Counted from the first letter of the stretch, positions 1 to 9,043 are shown. The stretch: DNA of 64,000 bases from JALORV01 sp963702595 (GCA_963702595.1 CAVPDC010000001.1:124001-188000), one strand, 5' to 3'. The notes: a model not told the origin generated them from the letters alone. A program made the numbers and translations.

Positions 1-326
1 AGCTGCATGAACTGGCCGCGGACCGCGGCGGCCGGCACTCGGTAGACCACGCCTGCGCAGGAACCGCCGCGGTCGAGTCCCGCGACCAGCCCGGGGCATT
101 GCGGCGTGCCGCGGTTGATGCGGCTCCACAGGCACAGTCGCCGGTGATAGCCGTGTACGCGCGCCGGGCGTCGCTCGTCGAACGACAGATCCGGGCGCCA
201 GATCAGCGAGCCGTAGCCGAAGACCCACAGCGGTCCATCGCCGCTCCAGTCGGCGAGGAAGCGCTCGAGCGAATCGGCCAGCTCCTCATAGCTGAGCCGC
301 CGCGGCAATTCGTGGTCGCCCGTCAT
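1..326 (-). CDS. chaC: ChaC-like gamma-glutamylcyclotransferase (partial, 3' end outside window)
   Basis: The first ~108 residues of a ChaC-family enzyme, which cleaves glutathione to 5-oxoproline and Cys-Gly in the cytoplasm. The diagnostic motif VFGYGSLIWRP lies near residue 37, followed by GYHRRLCLWS and a RGTPQCPGLV stretch, all family hallmarks. The gene runs off the left edge, so the catalytic glutamate further on cannot be seen. The ATG at 326 overlaps the stop of the upstream MFS gene in an ATGA junction, so it is the last visible gene of a translationally coupled EamA-MFS-chaC operon. Identity is secure from the motif; strict substrate specificity is inferred. Confidence 0.88.
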   Translation of the reverse strand, partial: MTGDHELPRRLSYEELADSLERFLADWSGDGPLWVFGYGSLIWRPDLSFDERRPARVHGYHRRLCLWSRINRGTPQCPGLVAGLDRGGSCAGVVYRVPAAAVRGQFMQ

Positions 327-1504
327 CGCTGCGGCGGCCGTCGCGGCCGTTCGAGCGCGAGTCGGCGACTGGCGCTAAAGCCGCTGCCGACCAGCGCGAC
401 GGCCATCAGCCAGAAGCCCGCGCCGGCACCGACGACCGAGCCGAACGCGCCGATCACAAGCGGCAGCACGACATGGCTGCTGTTCATGATCGTGGAGCGC
501 AGTCCGAGAGCTTCACCGACGCGGCCGGCAGGCGTGCGATCGTGCAGCAGCGACATCACATTCGGCTGCGCCGAGCCGAGCCCCAGCCCGAGCAGGAACG
601 CCACTGCCATCAGCGGCCCCATCGAGTGGAAGAGCGGCATTAGTCCGAACGCCACCGCCGAGGCCAGCAGAGTGAACACGAGCACCTGCCATTCATGGTA
701 GCGGCGGGCCAGTGCCGGCATCGCCAGGCGGATGGTGAAGGTCGCAGCGGCGAAGCTGCCCAGTACCAGGCCAATCTGCGAGGCGGAGAGCCCGATGCTG
801 GTGCCGTAGACGGGAACCAGGAACGACTGCAGGTCCCACGCCATCGAGATCATGCCGCTGACGATCAGCACGGCGCGCACTTCCGGATGACGCAGCAGAT
901 CGAACGTGTCCCGTGCCTCGCCCTCGGTGGCATGCGGCCGGTGGACGGGCATGCGGCGCCGCTGGCTCAGCAGCAGGATGACGCTGGCGGCGAGCAGCAC
1001 GAACACGATGGCGAAAGTCACTCGGTGCCCGACCGAATCGATGAGAAAGCCGCTGGCCACAGGAGCAATCAGTCCGGAGGTCGAGAATCCGAGCGCGAGC
1101 ATCGAAAACGCGGCGGGGCGACGGCTCGGGTCGGCCAGGTTGCCGACAAGGTTCTGCACCGTCATCTGCACATACATGAAGCCGGTGCCTAGCAGCGCGC
1201 TTGCCACCAGCAGTGGCGCAACGTCGGCCGTGGCATAGGGAAATACGGCTGGAAGCAGCGCGCCCGCCGTCATCAGTCCGGTGCCGAGCGCGAGCGGGCG
1301 GAACGGGCCGACCTGATCGAGCCAGCGGCCGGCTCGCACGGCGAGCAGCGCCGGCACCAATGCGAAGAGTGCCATCAGCACGCCCACGGTGAAGGTCGAG
1401 GCCTTGTTCGACAGCGCGTAAAGCGATGACGTGACGCGCGCCGCCCCGAACGCCGTGTGCGTCAGCACGACGAAGCCGATGATGCGCGCGAGGGACAGCG
1501 TCAT
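323..1504 (-). CDS. MFS transporter
   Basis: A 393-residue major facilitator protein with about twelve hydrophobic segments and a central cytoplasmic loop (RRRMPVHRPHATEGEARD) near the middle. The N-terminal half has the typical loop after TM2 (AGRWLDQVGP). The start at 1504 is chosen because its ATG overlaps the TGA of the upstream EamA gene (ATGA). A longer open frame continues upstream only because the broken EamA gene reads through in this frame; that extension is not protein. Substrate unknown; drug or metabolite efflux is a guess from family and from the neighbouring EamA exporter. Confidence 0.85.
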   Translation of the reverse strand: MTLSLARIIGFVVLTHTAFGAARVTSSLYALSNKASTFTVGVLMALFALVPALLAVRAGRWLDQVGPFRPLALGTGLMTAGALLPAVFPYATADVAPLLVASALLGTGFMYVQMTVQNLVGNLADPSRRPAAFSMLALGFSTSGLIAPVASGFLIDSVGHRVTFAIVFVLLAASVILLLSQRRRMPVHRPHATEGEARDTFDLLRHPEVRAVLIVSGMISMAWDLQSFLVPVYGTSIGLSASQIGLVLGSFAAATFTIRLAMPALARRYHEWQVLVFTLLASAVAFGLMPLFHSMGPLMAVAFLLGLGLGSAQPNVMSLLHDRTPAGRVGEALGLRSTIMNSSHVVLPLVIGAFGSVVGAGAGFWLMAVALVGSGFSASRRLALERPRRPPQR

Positions 1505-2410
1505 GCCGATCTCTGCCCGGACGTGGCCGGCGGGGAGGGCCGCCATGCGACCAGCGCCACTCCGGCGCAGGTCACGGCGACGCCAAGCGTCGTCAGGAGC
1601 GTCGGCCGCACGTCGAACATGATCCACTCGAGCACGACGGCGATGATCGGCGTGAGGTAGAGCAGGCTGGTGACGCGTGTGGCCTGGCCGCGCCGCATCA
1701 GGGTGTGCAGCGCGTTCACCGCGAGGATCGACGCCATGACCACCAGGAAGAGGATGCTCGCGCCCAGCTGCCAGGCCCACGACACGGGAAAGCCTTCGAC
1801 GGCCACGGCGAGCGGGAGCAGCACCAGGAAACTCGCGCCGAACTGGACGACGCCGGCGGCGCGCAAGTCGACCGCGGGGCAGAAAATTCGCTGGTACAGC
1901 GTGCCGGCCGTGATCGCGGCCAGTGCGATCGACACCGCGGCGAGCGCGGGCGCGCTCAGCGCGCGCAGGTCGATCTTGTGCCAGACGACGAGGGCCAACC
2001 CCGAGCAGGCCCAGTGCCACGCCCAGCCACTGCGGCGACCGCAGTCGTTCGCCGAGCAGCGGCGCCGCCACGATCGCTGTCACCAGCGGCTGCACGGCGA
2101 GGATCAGCGCCGCGATGCCGGCCGACATGCCGAGGTACTGCGCATAGTGACTGCCGCCGAGATTGACAGCGTGCATCAGCAGGCCGGCGACGACCACATG
2201 CCAGAGCACGGAGCCGCGCGGCCAGGCGGGGCGCGCCAGCAGTGCCAGCGGCACCAGCAGCGCGATGCCGACGGCGAAGCGCAGCGCGAGGAAGGTGAAG
2301 GGCGGCGCGTACTGCAGTCCGACCTTGGTGGCCAGGTAGCCCGAGCCCCAGACCGTCACGAAGAACCAGGCCAGCCAGCGGCTGGAATCGAAGGCAGGGG
2401 CGGTGCTCAC
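1501..2410 (-). CDS. EamA/DMT-family permease, interrupted by a +1 frameshift
   Basis: Drug/metabolite transporter of the EamA type, normally ten TM helices in two repeated halves. The N-terminal half (from GTG 2410, VSTAPAFDSSRW, then WGSGYLATKVGLQYAPP) and the C-terminal half (SLLYLTPIIAVVLEW, ending at 1501) lie in different frames. Removing one C from the C4 run at 1999-2002 gives a continuous ~302-residue protein reading GLLGLALVVWHKIDL across the joint, the usual family length. GTG 2410 is preferred over the ATG at 2494 because homology-like sequence begins there. Divergent from ahpC; first gene of the EamA-MFS-chaC operon. Could be a pseudogene, but a sequencing indel is more likely. 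Confidence 0.75.
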
Positions 2411-2504
2411 CCCTTCATTCTTGCAGACGACGCCCCGACGGGGCCGGGTGGAGGGGTTCCGGCTATCGCGCCGATCGTTAAATTCAATTTTCAACTAGCG
2501 TTCG

Positions 2505-2519
2505 ATAGCCTCAAACTAC
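2505..2519 (+). promoter_or_regulatory. Possible OxyR half-site upstream of ahpC
   Basis: ATAG-N7-CTAC about 60 bases before the ahpC start resembles one half of the OxyR consensus ATAG-N7-CTAT, one base off. The second half expected one turn upstream is poor (CTAG, out of register). AT-rich sequence at 2478-2500 stands out from the surrounding GC and probably holds the divergent promoters. Weak evidence, supported mainly by ahpC being a classical OxyR target. Confidence 0.25.
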
Positions 2520-2578
2520 GACCTTGAGGACGCCAGCCGTCCAGACAATTTCCCTTCACTCTACAAAGAGGACAAGCC

Positions 2579-3142
2579 ATGTCGATCATCAACACCCCGG
2601 TCCAGCCCTTCAAGGCCCAGGCCTTCCACAACGGCAAGTTCATCGAAGTGACCGACCAGTCCCTCAAGGGCAAGTGGTCGGTGCTGGTGTTCATGCCCGC
2701 GGCCTTCACGTTCAACTGCCCGACCGAAGTCGAGGACGCGGCCGACAACTATCACATGTTCAAGACGCTGGGTGCCGAGGTCTACATCGTCACGACCGAC
2801 ACGCACTTCGCGCACAAGGTGTGGCACGAGACCAGCCCGGCGGTGGGCAAGGCGAAGTTCCCGCTGGTCGGCGACCCGACGCACACGCTGACGCGCATGT
2901 TCGGCGTGCACATCGAGGAAGAGGGCCTGGCGCTGCGCGGCACCTTCGTCATCAACCCGGACGGCGTCGTCAAGACCGCCGAGATCCACGACAACGCGAT
3001 CGCGCGTGACGTCAAGGAAACGCTGCGCAAGCTGCAGGCCGCGCAGTACGTCGCCAACAACCCGGGTCAGGTCTGCCCGGCCAAGTGGCAGGAGGGCGCC
3101 AAGACGCTGACCCCGTCGCTCGACCTCGTCGGCAAGATCTGA
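2579..3142 (+). CDS. ahpC: Alkyl hydroperoxide reductase subunit C (peroxiredoxin)
   Basis: A 187-residue typical 2-Cys peroxiredoxin that reduces H2O2, organic peroxides and peroxynitrite. The peroxidatic cysteine is in FTFNCPTE (residue ~48) and the resolving cysteine in GQVCPAKW near residue 167, so both redox residues are present; length matches E. coli AhpC. A good ribosome site (AGAGGA) precedes the ATG. ahpF follows 75 bases later on the same strand, the standard operon. Likely induced by peroxide. Identification is firm. Confidence 0.97.
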   Translation: MSIINTPVQPFKAQAFHNGKFIEVTDQSLKGKWSVLVFMPAAFTFNCPTEVEDAADNYHMFKTLGAEVYIVTTDTHFAHKVWHETSPAVGKAKFPLVGDPTHTLTRMFGVHIEEEGLALRGTFVINPDGVVKTAEIHDNAIARDVKETLRKLQAAQYVANNPGQVCPAKWQEGAKTLTPSLDLVGKI

Positions 3143-3164
3143 TCGATCGCGTCCGCAATTTCCT

Positions 3165-3185
3165 CCGCCGGCTGTCCGCCGGCGG
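3165..3185 (+). other. Intercistronic hairpin between ahpC and ahpF
   Basis: Perfect 8-bp inverted repeat CCGCCGGC-TGTCC-GCCGGCGG 22 bases after the ahpC stop, with no T run behind it. It is more likely an mRNA-stabilising or attenuating hairpin than a full terminator, which would favour more AhpC than AhpF. Function inferred. Confidence 0.45.
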
Positions 3186-3217
3186 GGGCGTCACTTTGCC
3201 TCACCCCGGAGTTCGCC

Positions 3218-4822
3218 ATGTTGGACGACACCCTGAAGACCCAGCTCGCCGCGTACCTGCAGCGCCTTACGGACACGGTCGAGATCGTCGCGTCGCTCGA
3301 CGAGCGTGATGCGTCGCGCGAGATGCGTGAACTGCTCGACGAGATCGCGGCGCTGAGCCCGCTGATTCGCGTGCGCCATGACGGCCAGGATGCGCGTCGG
3401 CCGTCGTTTTCGATCAGCCGCATGGGTCACGACATGGGTGTGCGTTTCGCCGCGATCCCGATGGGCCACGAGTTCACCTCGCTGGTGCTGGCGCTGCTGC
3501 AGGTCGGTGGCCATCCGCCGAAGGTCGAGACCGAGGTCATCGAGCAGATCAGGTCACTGGAAGGTGATTTCACCTTTGAGACCTACATGTCACTCACCTG
3601 CCATAACTGCCCGGACGTCGTGCAGGCGCTGAACCTGATGGCGGTGCTCAACCCGCGCATCCGGCACGTCGCGATCGACGGCGGTCTGTTCAAGGACGAA
3701 GTCGAGGCGCGCCAGATCATGGCGGTACCGATGATCTTCCTGAACGGCCAGCCGTTCGGCTCGGGCCGCATGGAGATCGGCGAGATCCTGGCCAAGATCG
3801 ACACCGGCGCGGCGGCGCGCGATGCGAAGAAGCTGGCGGCGAAGGATGTGTTCGACGTGCTGATCGTCGGCGGCGGACCCGCCGGCGCGGCCGCCGCCGT
3901 GTATGCGGCGCGCAAGGGCATTCGGACCGGCATCGTGGCCGAGCGGCTAGGCGGCCAGACGCTCGACACGCTCGGCATCGAGAACTTCATCTCAGTCCTC
4001 GAAACCGAGGGACCGAAATTCGCTGCCGCACTGGAAGCGCACGCGCGCCAGTACGACGTCGACATCATCGGCGGGCAGCGGGTCGAGGCGCTCGAGCCCT
4101 CGGCCACGCCAGGCGGCGTGACCACGGTGACGCTCGCCAATGGCGCGGAGTTGAAGGGCAGGACGGTGATCCTGTCGACCGGCGCGCGCTGGCGCAACGT
4201 CAACGTGCCGGGCGAGCAGGAATACAGGAACAAGGGCGTGGCCTATTGCCCGCACTGCGACGGGCCACTGTACAAGGGCAAAAAAGTCGCGGTGATCGGC
4301 GGCGGCAACTCGGGCGTCGAGGCGGCGATCGATCTCGCCGGCGTCGTCGAGCATGTGACGCTCATCGAGTTCGCCGACCAATTGAAGGCGGACGCCGTGC
4401 TTGTGCGCAAGTTGGAGAGCCTGTCGAACGTGGTCATCCACACCAACGCTCAGACCACCGAGGTCACCGGTGACGGTCAGAAAGTCACTGGGCTGCGCTA
4501 CCGCGACCGCGCGAGCGGCGCCGAACGCGAAGTCGAACTGGCGGGCGTATTCGTGCAGATCGGCCTGGTGCCGAACACGGAGTGGCTGCGCGGCACCGTG
4601 GAACTGTCGAAGTACGGCGAAATCGTGGTCGACGCAAAGGGCACGACGAGCGTGCCGGGCGTGTTTGCCGCCGGAGATGCGACGACGACGCCGTACAAGC
4701 AGATCATCATCGCGGCGGGCGAGGGGGCGAAGGCGGCGCTGTCGGCGTTCGACCACCTGATACGCCACAGCACAATCCCGGAAGCGACCGCGGCAACCGC
4801 GCCACTGCTGCAAGCGGCTTGA
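3218..4822 (+). CDS. ahpF: Alkyl hydroperoxide reductase subunit F
   Basis: A 534-residue flavoprotein that passes electrons from NADH to AhpC. The N-terminal twin thioredoxin-fold domain carries the CHNC motif (Cys128, Cys131); the thioredoxin-reductase-like part has a FAD site GGGPAG near 218, the active disulfide CPHC (Cys344, Cys347) and an NAD-binding GGGNSG near 366. All redox centres are intact and spacing matches E. coli AhpF. It ends with a slightly extended alanine/threonine-rich tail. Second gene of the ahpCF operon; the next gene (TctC receptor) is convergent. Confidence 0.97.
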   Translation: MLDDTLKTQLAAYLQRLTDTVEIVASLDERDASREMRELLDEIAALSPLIRVRHDGQDARRPSFSISRMGHDMGVRFAAIPMGHEFTSLVLALLQVGGHPPKVETEVIEQIRSLEGDFTFETYMSLTCHNCPDVVQALNLMAVLNPRIRHVAIDGGLFKDEVEARQIMAVPMIFLNGQPFGSGRMEIGEILAKIDTGAAARDAKKLAAKDVFDVLIVGGGPAGAAAAVYAARKGIRTGIVAERLGGQTLDTLGIENFISVLETEGPKFAAALEAHARQYDVDIIGGQRVEALEPSATPGGVTTVTLANGAELKGRTVILSTGARWRNVNVPGEQEYRNKGVAYCPHCDGPLYKGKKVAVIGGGNSGVEAAIDLAGVVEHVTLIEFADQLKADAVLVRKLESLSNVVIHTNAQTTEVTGDGQKVTGLRYRDRASGAEREVELAGVFVQIGLVPNTEWLRGTVELSKYGEIVVDAKGTTSVPGVFAAGDATTTPYKQIIIAAGEGAKAALSAFDHLIRHSTIPEATAATAPLLQAA

Positions 4823-4928
4823 CGGCCGCCGCCGGAGGACTGCCCTCGACTTCAGGCGCTCCACGGGTGGGCTGCCGGCGCGTCTCGCCGTGCTTCAACG
4901 GCGCGACGCAGACGCCCGATGCGTCGCG

Positions 4929-5930
4929 CTACTGCGGCTGGAAGCCGCTGGCTCGAATGATCCGCGCCCAGGCCTGCGAATACGCGCGCTCGCGTGCCGC
5001 CAGTTGCGCCTGCGGCACCAGCCCGACGGTCAGGCCCCAGGCGGTCAGCTTCTCCTTCGTCGCAGGCGCGGCGATGACTTTCGCCAACGCCGCCGAGAAG
5101 CGATCGATCTCGACCTGCGGCGTGCCGACGGGCGCAAAGAACGCGTAGTACGGCACCTCCTCGAATCCGGCGAGGCCGAGTTCCACAAAGGTCGGGACCT
5201 CCGGCATCGTCGCCTGCCTTGCCGCGCCCAGCACGGCCACGACGCGCAGCTTGCCGGCCTTGTGGTTCTCGACGAACTCGGGCACCGAACCGACGCCGGT
5301 GGGGATCTGGTTGCTCAGCATGTCGCCGATCATGGGCGCGCTGCCGCGATAAGGCACCGCCACCAGATCGAGTTTGTATTTTTCGCCGATCACCTTGACC
5401 AGGAACTCGGGCACCGAGGCCGGTGCCGGCACGCCGATCGCCGACTTCCCGCCCTGTGCCTTCACCCAGGCGACATAGTCGTCAAAGCTCTTCGCCGGCG
5501 TACCGCCAGACAGCGCGAGCGCGTTGACGAAGGTCGCGAAGCCCGCCACCGGGACGAAGTCGCGCGCTGGATCAAAACCCGGGTTCTTCACCACGAGCGG
5601 CAGGATCGAGATCGTATGGTCGTGCGAGATGAAGTACGTGGCCCCGTCGGGTGCTGCCGCTTTCAGCGCCTGCGCAGCGAGCTGTCCTCCCGCGCCAGGG
5701 CGGTTCTCCACGATCACCGGAACAGCGAGTTCTTCCTTCAGGCGTTCGGCGAGCACTCGTGCGATGGCATCGGTCCCGCCCCCGGGCGGAAAGCCGACGA
5801 GGATCCTGATCGAACGCGGCGTGTCGGCCAGTGCCGAGCCTGCGGCAAGCGCCGCCAGCGCCAGCAGCGCGTAAAGCCACCGCTGCAGCGGTGCCCGGAC
5901 AGCGCCGAGCATCGGTTCTGCGCGCTTCAC
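4929..5930 (-). CDS. TctC/Bug-type periplasmic solute-binding protein
   Basis: A receptor of the tripartite tricarboxylate transporter family (Bug proteins), usually binding carboxylates. An N-terminal signal peptide (LYALLALAALAAGSALA) is followed by the family opening IRILVGFPPGGGTDAIAR and the GQLAAQAL/AAPDGATY segment. The start is taken as GTG 5930, overlapping the stop of the upstream universal stress gene (GTGA); ATG 5912 is an alternative that keeps the signal peptide. No TctA/TctB membrane genes are nearby, so this is an orphan receptor as is common in Burkholderiales. Coupling to a stress-protein gene is unusual. Ligand unknown. Confidence 0.9.
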   Translation of the reverse strand: MKRAEPMLGAVRAPLQRWLYALLALAALAAGSALADTPRSIRILVGFPPGGGTDAIARVLAERLKEELAVPVIVENRPGAGGQLAAQALKAAAPDGATYFISHDHTISILPLVVKNPGFDPARDFVPVAGFATFVNALALSGGTPAKSFDDYVAWVKAQGGKSAIGVPAPASVPEFLVKVIGEKYKLDLVAVPYRGSAPMIGDMLSNQIPTGVGSVPEFVENHKAGKLRVVAVLGAARQATMPEVPTFVELGLAGFEEVPYYAFFAPVGTPQVEIDRFSAALAKVIAAPATKEKLTAWGLTVGLVPQAQLAARERAYSQAWARIIRASGFQPQ

Positions 5931-6826
5931 GCGTGCCGTACCAGCAACAGCGGCACGGTCGCGTGCGCCATCACACGCGTAGCGACCGACCCGAGGACTG
6001 CGGCCTTGAAGGCCCCGTAGCCATGGGAGCCCATGACCAGCAGGTCAAGCTTCTTCTTCTTTGCGTACGCGGACAGTTCGTCGCCGGCATTGCCGACGAG
6101 GCAGACCTCCGTCGGCGTGACGCTGCCCTTGGCGAGCAACTTGCGGGCGGGCGCAACGGCGGCCTCGAAGGTCTTCTTCTGCATCGCGCGGACTTCATCG
6201 GGCGAGAACGCCGGCAGCGCAATGCCGCCCATGTCCGGCATGACGGCGCCTGCAAAGTCGCTGACGACGTGCAGCAGCGTGACCTGCGGTGTCGCACCGA
6301 AGAGCGCCAGGTGGCGCAGCACGTATTTCACGGCTTCACGGCCGAACTTGCTGCCATCGACGGCGATGCCGACCTTCAGCGAATCGACCGTCGGCGTTTC
6401 ACGGTGGCGCAGCACCAGCATCGGCACGTTGGTCCGCGCCAGCACGTTGTTGGTCACCGAGCCGAAGAGCAGCCCCTGCAACGCCGAGCGGCCATGCGAC
6501 CCCATGACGATGAGATCAACCTTGTCGCGGACCGCGGCGGCACTGATTTCCTCGCCGGGATGGCCCACCAGATAGCGGGCTGTCACCGGCATGCCAGCCT
6601 TGGTGAGGCGCTTGAGCGCCGGCTTCAGGGCCTTGTCGGATTCGTCGAGGTAGTACTCGCTCAGCGCGGCCTTGCCGACCACGCGTGCCGCGCGCGGAGG
6701 CACGGGCAACTGCACGTTGATGACGTCAACCTGCGGCTCGGTCCCGATCAGTGTCGTGCGTGACGCGACGAACTCGACGGCGGCACGGCTGTATTCGCTG
6801 CCATCGACCGGAAGCAGAATCTTCAT
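5927..6826 (-). CDS. Tandem-domain universal stress protein
   Basis: A 299-residue cytoplasmic protein with two UspA domains (about 1-145 and 150-299). Each has the ATP-binding signature: GSHGRSALQGLLFGS in the first and GSHGYGAFKAAVLGS in the second, so both nucleotide sites look functional. An AGGAG ribosome site precedes ATG 6826. Its stop overlaps the GTG of the downstream TctC receptor gene, so the two are translated together. Role: stress survival or signalling through nucleotide binding; the link to the receptor is unexplained. Confidence 0.93.
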   Translation of the reverse strand: MKILLPVDGSEYSRAAVEFVASRTTLIGTEPQVDVINVQLPVPPRAARVVGKAALSEYYLDESDKALKPALKRLTKAGMPVTARYLVGHPGEEISAAAVRDKVDLIVMGSHGRSALQGLLFGSVTNNVLARTNVPMLVLRHRETPTVDSLKVGIAVDGSKFGREAVKYVLRHLALFGATPQVTLLHVVSDFAGAVMPDMGGIALPAFSPDEVRAMQKKTFEAAVAPARKLLAKGSVTPTEVCLVGNAGDELSAYAKKKKLDLLVMGSHGYGAFKAAVLGSVATRVMAHATVPLLLVRHA

Positions 6827-7048
6827 TGCCTTCTCCTACAAGCCAAGGCGGATCGCCTGCGGGTTCAGTCTAAGGCAGCGCACCGGACGTGGCGTGATGG
6901 TAGGCAAGAGTCCTGTCGCCGCAGCATGGCGAGACAGGGTTTGCTCGCATTGAATTGGCGCTCGTCGCCACCAAGTCATCCGGCAGGGCAGCGCTCGCCC
7001 ATTCCGTGCGCGTAAGCTTCCCGATGAAAGCGTGCAAAGGAGCACTTT

Positions 7049-7996
7049 GTGGAGCCGATCGATACCCAAGAACAGCAGGCGGTCATGACGATCGCGTTGC
7101 TCGCCGCATTCGCCGACGGTCGCAACGAAGACCAGGAGCGGGCCGAACTGCGGCGCGTGGGTGAGGCGCTGGGGTCGTCGCTGAACATGGCGGCGCTGGT
7201 GCAGGATGTGCTGCTGAAGCGAACCTCGTTGGAGACCGCCGTGCAGGCGGTGAAGTCGCCGGACCTGCGTCGCCTGGCCTATGAACTCGCGGTCGGCGTG
7301 TGCGATGCCGACGGCTTGCGCAACGAGTCCGAGACGCGCTTCCTGGCGGATCTCGGCCAGCGCTTGGGCCTCGACCAGCCCACGATCGTTGGCACGGCCG
7401 TCGATGCCGACGAACTCGCGACGATGCCGTTGCCGGCAGCCGGCCCTGAGGCCGGTCCCGTCGTGGCGGCCGTACCGGCCGCGGCCGCGGAACTGGACAA
7501 GGCGATCCTGCAGGCGTCGATCCTGAACGGCGCGCTGGAACTGTTGCCGCAGTCGGTCGCGACGATGGCCATCATTCCGCTGCAGATGAAACTCGTCTAC
7601 AAGATCGGGCGCGCGCACGGTTACGAGGCGGACAAGAGCCAGATCAAGGATTTGCTGGCCACGCTCGGAGTCGGATTGACCGGCCAGTACCTCGAGCAGG
7701 TGGGGCGCAAGCTCCTGGGGGGGCTCTTCGGAAAGGTCGCCGGCGGACTTGCCGGCTCGCTGGCGAGCGGCGCGACGGGCGCGATGTTTTCGTTCGCGAC
7801 CACCTATGCGATCGGCCAGGTCGCGCGCCGCTACTACGCAGGCGGTCGCGTGATGTCGGCGGAGCTGATCCAGCGCACCTTCTCCGAGATGCTCGCGCAG
7901 GGTAAGGTGATGCAGGCTGAGTATCTGCCCCAGATCCAGCAGCGCGCGCGCACGCTCGATGTGGCGAAGATCGTGCAGACGGTGCGGGGCAGCTAG
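7049..7996 (+). CDS. TerB-like / DUF697-like protein
   Basis: A 315-residue protein starting at GTG 7049 behind a clear AAGGAG. Residues ~10-115 look like a TerB (tellurite-resistance co-chaperone type) helical domain with the acidic ADGRNEDQE and CDADGLRNESE repeats that could bind metal. Residues ~150-290 resemble the C-terminal DUF697 domain found on YcjF and on some GTPases, with a glycine-rich amphipathic stretch (GGLFGKVAGGLAGSLASG) suggesting peripheral membrane contact. A Pro/Ala linker joins them. Function unknown; domain assignments are by eye. Confidence 0.75.
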   Translation: MEPIDTQEQQAVMTIALLAAFADGRNEDQERAELRRVGEALGSSLNMAALVQDVLLKRTSLETAVQAVKSPDLRRLAYELAVGVCDADGLRNESETRFLADLGQRLGLDQPTIVGTAVDADELATMPLPAAGPEAGPVVAAVPAAAAELDKAILQASILNGALELLPQSVATMAIIPLQMKLVYKIGRAHGYEADKSQIKDLLATLGVGLTGQYLEQVGRKLLGGLFGKVAGGLAGSLASGATGAMFSFATTYAIGQVARRYYAGGRVMSAELIQRTFSEMLAQGKVMQAEYLPQIQQRARTLDVAKIVQTVRGS

Positions 7997-8161
7997 TTGG
8001 CCTGTAAAAGCCAATTCAGCACTGCCTTGCGCGCTGGCGCGGCCCATTGCTTCGTCGCTCACCTTGCGAATATGCGACAGCTATTCGACGCGGCTCGCTT
8101 CGTGCACTCGGCTCGCGCGGGCACGCCTTTCAGTCCCGAATCGACCGTTACAGGCCACTAG
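7993..8161. repeat. Intergenic segment bounded by imperfect inverted repeats
   Basis: CTAGTTGGCCTGTAA at 7993-8007 and TTACAGGCCACTAG at 8148-8161 are near-perfect reverse complements (one extra T in the first) bracketing ~140 bases between the TerB-like gene and tcdA. The segment also holds a 24-base block (8036-8059) about 83% identical to 21777-21800. It may be a small non-autonomous repeat element or a long-range RNA stem. No coding potential seen. Confidence 0.4.
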
Positions 8162-8174
8162 GGCGACGCGGTCC

Positions 8175-8981
8175 GTGTCCGAGTCCGACGTTCTCGCCTC
8201 CGCCGATCTCGAGCGCCGCTTCGGTGGCGTCGTACGACTCTATGGCGAGGCAGGCGCGGTGCGCCTGCGGGCAGCTCACGTGGCTGTCGTCGGGATTGGT
8301 GGCGTCGGTTCGTGGGCTGCGGAGGCGCTTGCGCGCTCCGCTGTCGGGCGCATCACGCTGATCGACCTCGATCATATCTCAGAGTCGAACACCAATCGGC
8401 AGATCCATGCGCTGGGTGACAGCTACGGTCAGTCCAAGGTGACTGCCATGGCCGCACGCATCGCTGCAATCAATCCGGCGTGCGAGGTTTTCCCGATCGA
8501 CGACTTCGTTACGGCTGACAACGTCGGGCAGTTGATCGAGGGCTTCGACCAGGTGCTGGACTGCATCGACAACGTCAATGCGAAGGCAGCGCTGATCGCG
8601 CATGCCCGGCGGGTCGACATGCCGGTGATCACCTGCGGCGCGGCGGGGGGGCGGCTCGATCCGACCCGTATCCGGCAAGGTGATCTGGCGACCATCGCTG
8701 GCGATCCCCTGCTCGCCAAGGTGAGGCAGCGGCTGCGACGCGACCATGGATTCCCGCGCGACGAAGGCACGCGGCGCGCCGCCTTCGGCGTGACGGCGAT
8801 CTATTCGGACGAGCCGGTGCGGCGGCCGAGCGCCGAGTGCGCGGCGCACAATGGTGAACTTGTCGCCGGGTTGTCGTGCGCGGGCTACGGTTCGAGCGTC
8901 ACAGTGACCGCCACGATGGGTCTGGTGGCGGCTGCGGTCGCGTTGACGCAACTGGCGGCCGGCGGCCACCGGGGCGCTTGA
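8175..8981 (+). CDS. tcdA: tRNA threonylcarbamoyladenosine dehydratase (TcdA/CsdL family)
   Basis: A 268-residue E1-like ATP-dependent enzyme, the exact length of E. coli TcdA, which cyclises t6A37 to ct6A in tRNA. The Rossmann ATP site GIGGVGSWAAEALARS and the ligand loop DLDHISESNTNRQ are typical, as is CAAHNGELVAGLSCAGYG near the end. The start is set at GTG 8175; the open frame extends upstream into the repeat segment but no similarity is visible there. It stands alone between unrelated genes, typical for a housekeeping modification enzyme. Confidence 0.9.
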   Translation: MSESDVLASADLERRFGGVVRLYGEAGAVRLRAAHVAVVGIGGVGSWAAEALARSAVGRITLIDLDHISESNTNRQIHALGDSYGQSKVTAMAARIAAINPACEVFPIDDFVTADNVGQLIEGFDQVLDCIDNVNAKAALIAHARRVDMPVITCGAAGGRLDPTRIRQGDLATIAGDPLLAKVRQRLRRDHGFPRDEGTRRAAFGVTAIYSDEPVRRPSAECAAHNGELVAGLSCAGYGSSVTVTATMGLVAAAVALTQLAAGGHRGA

Positions 8982-9043
8982 CTCCTGTCAACGAGTCGAG
9001 CGCGTCCACGCCTAGTCTTTGAAGCAAGGAGTTGTCGGCCGAA

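Noticed and set aside
323..2494. A 723-codon minus-strand frame spanning EamA and MFS
   Set aside because: It is an artefact: the frameshifted EamA N-terminus stays open through out-of-frame sequence into the MFS gene. Two separate proteins are recognisable.
4890..6763. Two long plus-strand frames opposite the TctC and stress genes
   Set aside because: Arg/His/Gln-rich shadows with no start signal; the opposite strand encodes clear families.
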